Source: Sulfurovum sp.
GTDB taxonomy: Bacteria; Campylobacterota; Campylobacteria; Campylobacterales; Sulfurovaceae
DNA length: 35,416 nt
Assembly (NCBI GenBank): GCA_020721085.1
Contig: DYNJ01000001.1
Location: 5,313-40,728 of the forward strand
Reading direction: 5' to 3'
The number at the start of each line of letters is the position of its first letter. The first letter of the stretch is position 1. The notes beneath the pieces are model-generated. The model was not told where the DNA came from. It was given only the letters and a program-made list of their open reading frames with translations, and made no database searches. Shown one piece after another: positions 31,981-35,416 of this stretch. A program made the position numbers and the translations under genes.

Positions 31981-32532
31981 ATGGAACATAATGTTATCAG
32001 TCTGGCAAGAGCGGCTATCATAGAGGCGCTGGGAGGCAAAAGCTCTATTGATCTAGAGGCAATGCTTCGCGATAATCCTTCACTGCGCCAAAGCGGCGCT
32101 GCTTTTGTGACATTGACCAAAGAACCGCATGAACAACTTAGAGGATGCATAGGTTCCCTATCGGCATATCGGCCGCTTTATCAAGACATTATCTCCAATG
32201 CCCGCTCTGCCGCGTTGCATGATCCTAGATTTCGGCCGCTTAGCGTCGATGAGTTCAAAGAAGTTAAGATAGAGGTATCGATCCTTTCGGAGCCAAAACC
32301 GCTGGAATACAAAGACAAAGATGATCTCAAAGCCAAGATTCGCCCCTGTGTTGACGGGATTGTGCTGGAGTATGGCAACTATAGAGCGACCTATCTGCCT
32401 CAGGTTTGGGAACAGCTTCCTGACTTTGAAAACTTTTTTGCCTCGCTTTGCATGAAGGCCGGGCTTGCGGGAGACTGCCTAAAACTTCATCCAAATATTA
32501 AAAAATATCAGGTTAGCAGCCACAAGGATTGA
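31981..32532 (+). CDS. AMMECR1-domain protein (AmmeMemoRadiSam system protein A type)
   Basis: A 183-aa soluble protein of the AMMECR1 family. LRGCIGSLSAYRPLYQDIISNARSAALHDPRF (about 53-84) carries the hallmark LRGCIG, followed by KIEVSILSEPKPL and GIVLEYGNYRATYLPQVWEQLPDFENFFASLCMKAGL, standard family blocks. Bacterial genes of this type often sit with Memo and a radical-SAM gene; neither is adjacent, so this is a solitary copy in the window. Biochemical function is not firmly established. AAAGG lies 8 nt before ATG 31981, and a -10-like TGATATACA is upstream. Confidence 0.92.
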   Translation: MEHNVISLARAAIIEALGGKSSIDLEAMLRDNPSLRQSGAAFVTLTKEPHEQLRGCIGSLSAYRPLYQDIISNARSAALHDPRFRPLSVDEFKEVKIEVSILSEPKPLEYKDKDDLKAKIRPCVDGIVLEYGNYRATYLPQVWEQLPDFENFFASLCMKAGLAGDCLKLHPNIKKYQVSSHKD

Positions 32533-32566
32533 CTTAGGGCGCCCCCTGAGTCAATTTGTTTTGTTT
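32529..32566 (+). terminator. Intrinsic terminator for the AMMECR1 gene, overlapping both convergent stops
   Basis: TTGACTTAGGG, loop CGCC, CCCTGAGTCAA: an 11-bp stem with one T-G pair, followed by TTTGTTTTGTTT. It includes the AMMECR1 TGA and, on minus, the TAA and last codons of the nuclease-fold gene. The T tract is only on plus, so it acts for the AMMECR1 transcript. Confidence 0.8.
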
Positions 32567-33298
32567 CCTTCTAAACATGGCATATAGCGGATGATGGTCT
32601 GAGAGTCCATGATCATGCGCTATTCCTGTATCGGTCAATTCCAAGCCGCGGTAAAAGATAAAATCTAAAGGATTGCCCATGACAGATTTCGCCTTCGTCT
32701 CAAAAATGACACTCTGAAGCATGAGTGTTTCAGCCATCTTTTCTAGTTGTTTCATGCGTTGTCTGTTCCAGCTGTTGAAGTCACCCGCTACGATCAGCGC
32801 CCCTTGGTATTCTCGGATACATTCCGATATCCGGTCAAGTTCCCTTTGGTAGCTCCTGCTTCCTCGGAAGTTGATCGCATGAAGATTGAGTATCCATAGT
32901 ACACTCTCATCCTTGAAAGTATAATGGCTGATCAACATACTTTTGTGGGTGGCGATGAATAGCTCTTTATCTTTTGACAGAAACGGAAGCGCTCTGTCTG
33001 CCTTGCATCTGCTTGCGGTCAAGACACCCCAAAAAAGTCTCTTGTGCTCAAGATTTGCAACAGCATCAAAGCCGAATTCATGTAGAAAAAAAGGTTTTTT
33101 GTCTTGAAAGCCGGCCTCTTGAAATAGTACAAAGTCCACGCTCTTCTCTTTGACAAACCTTTGGACAAATGGCTTGAAACCGGCATGTTTGAAGTTGTTT
33201 TTGTGCACATTCCAGCAAAGTACTCCAAACTCATCAGGCACAAAAGGATCATGCGTGACACAAGAGGCACTGTGGTGCAAGACAGATGGGATCAGCAT
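32534..33298 (-). CDS. Endonuclease/exonuclease/phosphatase-family protein
   Basis: A 254-aa protein of the metal-dependent EEP fold (DNase I-like). Core motifs: GVLCWNVHKNN (about 27-37), DFVLFQEAGF with the metal-binding Glu (about 55-64), NLHAINFRGS, GDFNSWNRQRM (about 171-181) and the C-terminal DHGLSDHHPLYAMF with catalytic Asp-His. Family members include nucleases, phosphatases and sphingomyelinases; the substrate cannot be deduced. No clear signal peptide. ATG 33298 lacks a ribosome site, and the first 20 residues do not look like family sequence, so the start is uncertain. It follows the ABC-F gene by 67 nt. Confidence 0.85.
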   Translation of the reverse strand: MLIPSVLHHSASCVTHDPFVPDEFGVLCWNVHKNNFKHAGFKPFVQRFVKEKSVDFVLFQEAGFQDKKPFFLHEFGFDAVANLEHKRLFWGVLTASRCKADRALPFLSKDKELFIATHKSMLISHYTFKDESVLWILNLHAINFRGSRSYQRELDRISECIREYQGALIVAGDFNSWNRQRMKQLEKMAETLMLQSVIFETKAKSVMGNPLDFIFYRGLELTDTGIAHDHGLSDHHPLYAMFRRKQNKLTQGAP

Positions 33299-33324
33299 TG
33301 ACTGCTACAAGTCTGGAATGACGA

Positions 33325-33339
33325 TTGATCTTTGATCAA
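33325..33339. repeat. TTGATC-TTT-GATCAA inverted repeat between ABC-F and the nuclease-fold gene
   Basis: Perfect 6-bp arms with 3-nt spacer in the 67-bp gap. On minus it follows the ABC-F stop by about 26 nt with no strong T tract; it could be a weak terminator or an operator for the downstream gene. Confidence 0.35.
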
Positions 33340-33365
33340 GAAAAGGAGAGTTAAATACGGCGAAG

Positions 33366-35207
33366 TCACAACAATGCCTCCAGCCTCTTCTCAAAGTCAT
33401 CCGAAATGAGATCAAACTCCTCTTGGGCATATCCAAGTTTTTCAAATAGCAATTCAATCTCATTGTGGTCATCTGCGATCTCCTGTGAGAGTGATCGGAT
33501 TGCACCTGTTTCTCCGGTATCAGTGGCATTTGACAGGAGTGTTGTATTGTATTTGATCTGCTCTTCAAGCGCCATGATGCGCGTTTCGCACCCCTCGATG
33601 GTCTTGCCTATGGGATTGAGCCGTTTGCCCCGTTCTGTGATGAGATAGGATCGTTGCGTCTTGATCTCTTTTTTTGATAATCCCGAAGATGTCACGGACG
33701 GTTGAGGTTTTTGACTGCCATCTTCCTCTTCCCACCCTATCTTTTCGAGAAATTCATCATATGTCCCGTCAAAAAATTCTGCACGGCCACGATGAAATAT
33801 AATCAATTGATCCGCCAGCCGGCGCAAAAGCATCTCTGAGTGAGTAACCATGATGACTGACCCACAGAAGAGTTCGATCGCGTCACAAAGGGATTCTATC
33901 GACTGCATATCGAGGTGGTTGGTGGGTTCGTCCAGCAACAGAAGATTGGCAGGAGTAGCGATGATTTTGCCCAGCATCACCCTGCTTCGTTCTCCACCTG
34001 AGAGGACTTTGATCTTTTTGTCTGCCGTGGCGCCGCTGAACATCATCGTACCGCAGACAGAGCGCACTGAAGCGATGCCGAGTTTCGGATCAACACCCTG
34101 GATCTCTTCGATGATCGTATGCTCCATAGACAGCCTTTCGATATTGCTCTGTCCAAAGTGCGCAAACAGTGTTTCTGGATGGGAGTATATCTCTCCTTGC
34201 TGCTTTGGCAGTTCATGGGCTATATAGTTTAGAAGGGTGGATTTACCTTTGCCGTTTTTGCCGATGATAGCGATACGCTTTTTGTTTTGCAAAGCAAACG
34301 AGAGATGATCGAAGAGAGGTTTGCACGGATCATACCCAAATCCCAGCTCTTTTGCTTCCAAAAGAAGCTTGGCAGGGGTTGGACTGAAGCTAAATCTGAA
34401 ATTCAGATCAGATTCTACCGTAAGCTTTTCAAGCACTTTGATCTTATCCAACTCTTTGACCTTCGCCTGAGCCAATGCTGCAGTGGAAGCGCGTACTTTG
34501 TTGCGTGCGATGAACTCCTCAAGCTCTGCTATCTTTCTTTCCTGATTGATACGCATCTTGTCATAGTGCAGATCATCATCGGCCAATTGTGTGTAATATT
34601 TTTTAGTATCGCCTTCTATAATCTTGAGTTTTCTGCGCTGTATGCCCATCGTATGAGTGGTCACAAAATCCATAAAATCACGGTCATGAGTTATCAGTAT
34701 CACCTCGCCGTCAAATCTTCGTAAAAATTCCTTGAGCCAACGCATCGAGACGATATCAAGATAGTTGGTAGGCTCATCGAGCAGCAGCAGATCGGGCTGT
34801 GTCACCAAAAGCTTGACGAGATTGATGCGTATCTGATATCCTCCCGAGAAGCTGGCAGGATGCCGGCCAAGGTCATCCTTGTCAAATCCCAGCCCGAAAA
34901 GCATCTTTTCGATCTCATAGCGGCGGTGCTGCTCATCTTCGCCTAGAGCCTGCGCGCACTCATCAACGATATTGGGTTGAGTAAAATGAATATGCTGTCC
35001 CAGCGCGCCGATCTTGTATCCTTTGGGAATATTTATATCACCCTCTTCACAGTTCTCCTCGCCCAAAATGATCTTGAAGAGTGTGGATTTGCCGGAACCG
35101 TTGCGCCCCACCAATCCTATCTTGTCGCCTGACGCCAGGGCAAAATTGAGATTTTCGAAGAGCTTGACTCCATGGAAACTTTTGGCAAGATTGGTTATTT
35201 TGATCAT
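33366..35207 (-). CDS. ABC-F family ATPase (ribosome-associated, Uup/YheS-like)
   Basis: A 613-aa soluble protein with two ABC domains and no membrane segment. First: Walker A GLVGRNGSGKST (about 32-43), signature FSGGYQIRINLVK, Walker B LLLLDEPTNYLD. Second: GKNGKGKSTLL (about 316-326), LSGGERSRVMLGK, LLLLDEPTNHLD. A linker of about 80 residues between them (HYDKMRINQERKIAELEEF ...) is the ABC-F P-site tRNA interaction motif, and a C-terminal coiled coil (about 530-613) follows. ABC-F proteins act on stalled or antibiotic-bound ribosomes; the subgroup is uncertain. Promoter probably in the 35208-35278 gap, divergent from the last gene. Confidence 0.92.
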   Translation of the reverse strand: MIKITNLAKSFHGVKLFENLNFALASGDKIGLVGRNGSGKSTLFKIILGEENCEEGDINIPKGYKIGALGQHIHFTQPNIVDECAQALGEDEQHRRYEIEKMLFGLGFDKDDLGRHPASFSGGYQIRINLVKLLVTQPDLLLLDEPTNYLDIVSMRWLKEFLRRFDGEVILITHDRDFMDFVTTHTMGIQRRKLKIIEGDTKKYYTQLADDDLHYDKMRINQERKIAELEEFIARNKVRASTAALAQAKVKELDKIKVLEKLTVESDLNFRFSFSPTPAKLLLEAKELGFGYDPCKPLFDHLSFALQNKKRIAIIGKNGKGKSTLLNYIAHELPKQQGEIYSHPETLFAHFGQSNIERLSMEHTIIEEIQGVDPKLGIASVRSVCGTMMFSGATADKKIKVLSGGERSRVMLGKIIATPANLLLLDEPTNHLDMQSIESLCDAIELFCGSVIMVTHSEMLLRRLADQLIIFHRGRAEFFDGTYDEFLEKIGWEEEDGSQKPQPSVTSSGLSKKEIKTQRSYLITERGKRLNPIGKTIEGCETRIMALEEQIKYNTTLLSNATDTGETGAIRSLSQEIADDHNEIELLFEKLGYAQEEFDLISDDFEKRLEALL

Positions 35208-35236
35208 TGAAATATTGCTTTTATGTGGATTGGCGC

Positions 35237-35242
35237 TATAAT
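35237..35242 (+). promoter_or_regulatory. -10 element for the right-edge gene
   Basis: GGCGCTATAATACT contains TATAAT 37 nt before ATG 35279; TTGCTT 16 nt upstream is a weak -35. Confidence 0.5.
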
Positions 35243-35278
35243 ACTATAAGAGTATTTCTAATAACCTTATAAAGTGTT

Positions 35279-35416
35279 ATGAGTATTTTATCCGATTCTT
35301 GGCTTAAACTTCAAAATATGCTTTATAAAAAATGGCAATACATTAAATTTTTTTTCAAATCAGCTTCAGCTGCTCCTTCAAAAATTTGCCTTATAATTCT
35401 TCTGACATTTTGGCTT
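35279..35416 (+). CDS. N-terminal fragment of a membrane protein, cut by window edge
   Basis: ATG 35279 opens a frame of 46 codons that runs to the last base: MSILSDSWLKLQNMLYK, a basic stretch KKWQYIKFFFKS, then the start of a hydrophobic helix KICLIILLTFWL. This fits the amino end of a membrane-anchored protein with a cytoplasmic N-terminus. A TATAAT promoter lies upstream; no good ribosome site. Too little is visible to name it. The ORF track omits it because there is no stop in the window. Confidence 0.45.
   Translation, partial: MSILSDSWLKLQNMLYKKWQYIKFFFKSASAAPSKICLIILLTFWL

Noticed and set aside
1-35416. tRNA genes, CRISPR arrays, insertion sequences, prophage
   Set aside because: No tRNA cloverleaf with the T-loop consensus, no regularly spaced repeats, and no transposase, integrase or phage structural motifs were found in any frame.

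Overview
The window looks like a chromosomal segment of a member of Campylobacterota (Epsilonproteobacteria), probably a free-living relative of Sulfurovum or Sulfurimonas. This is inferred from gene content and order: a pseudouridine synthase - long-form trmB - ftsE - ftsX - EnvC-like block and a fabD/mtnN neighbourhood resemble Campylobacter, base composition is moderate, genes are tightly packed with 1-14 nt overlaps, and there are many small family-restricted hypothetical genes. No rRNA, tRNA, CRISPR array, insertion sequence or prophage was seen.

Layout. 1-3.15 kb (minus): the 5' two thirds of uvrA, cut by the window edge and started by GTG 3 nt after a TSUP-family permease; then a small cysteine-rich protein behind an acylphosphatase. 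3.2-3.64 kb (plus): a 5'-truncated TauE/SafE (DsbD_2-type) membrane protein remnant. 3.67-11.56 kb (minus): one long, nearly gapless transcription unit, fabD - small lipoprotein (unlisted ORF of 34 aa) - mtnN - ttcA - SMR efflux protein - rluD-like - trmB - ftsE - ftsX - envC-like. It mixes fatty-acid start-up, methylthioadenosine salvage, tRNA/rRNA modification and division/cell-wall hydrolase control. 11.56-12.3 kb: a structured intergenic region and slyD.

12.4-17.5 kb is the accessory-looking part: a LETM1-like small membrane protein, a decayed AbiE-type nucleotidyltransferase locus (nonsense-interrupted upstream gene, frameshifted abiEii), a small membrane protein with eight consecutive G in its Shine-Dalgarno region, an MFS exporter and a CopA-type copper ATPase with YHS and CPMHP metal-binding modules. 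The copA and MFS promoters share a similar block around an extended -10, and each has its own dyad.

17.6-22.9 kb: rsmD, an OppC-type permease without partners, and a NYN-OST-HTH protein form an overlapping plus-strand operon that converges on a UvrD-like helicase and two unknown genes. 23-26.9 kb: a probable muropeptide-use locus (L-Ala-D/L-Glu epimerase, DUF819 membrane protein, and a divergent SH3-NlpC/P60 endopeptidase). 27-35.4 kb: valS, a membrane PAS-GGDEF-EAL protein with a degenerate EAL domain, an AMMECR1-type protein, an endonuclease/exonuclease/phosphatase-fold protein, an ABC-F ATPase, and the start of a further gene cut by the right edge. Three convergent gene pairs share or abut their stop codons, and one carries an intrinsic terminator spanning both stops.
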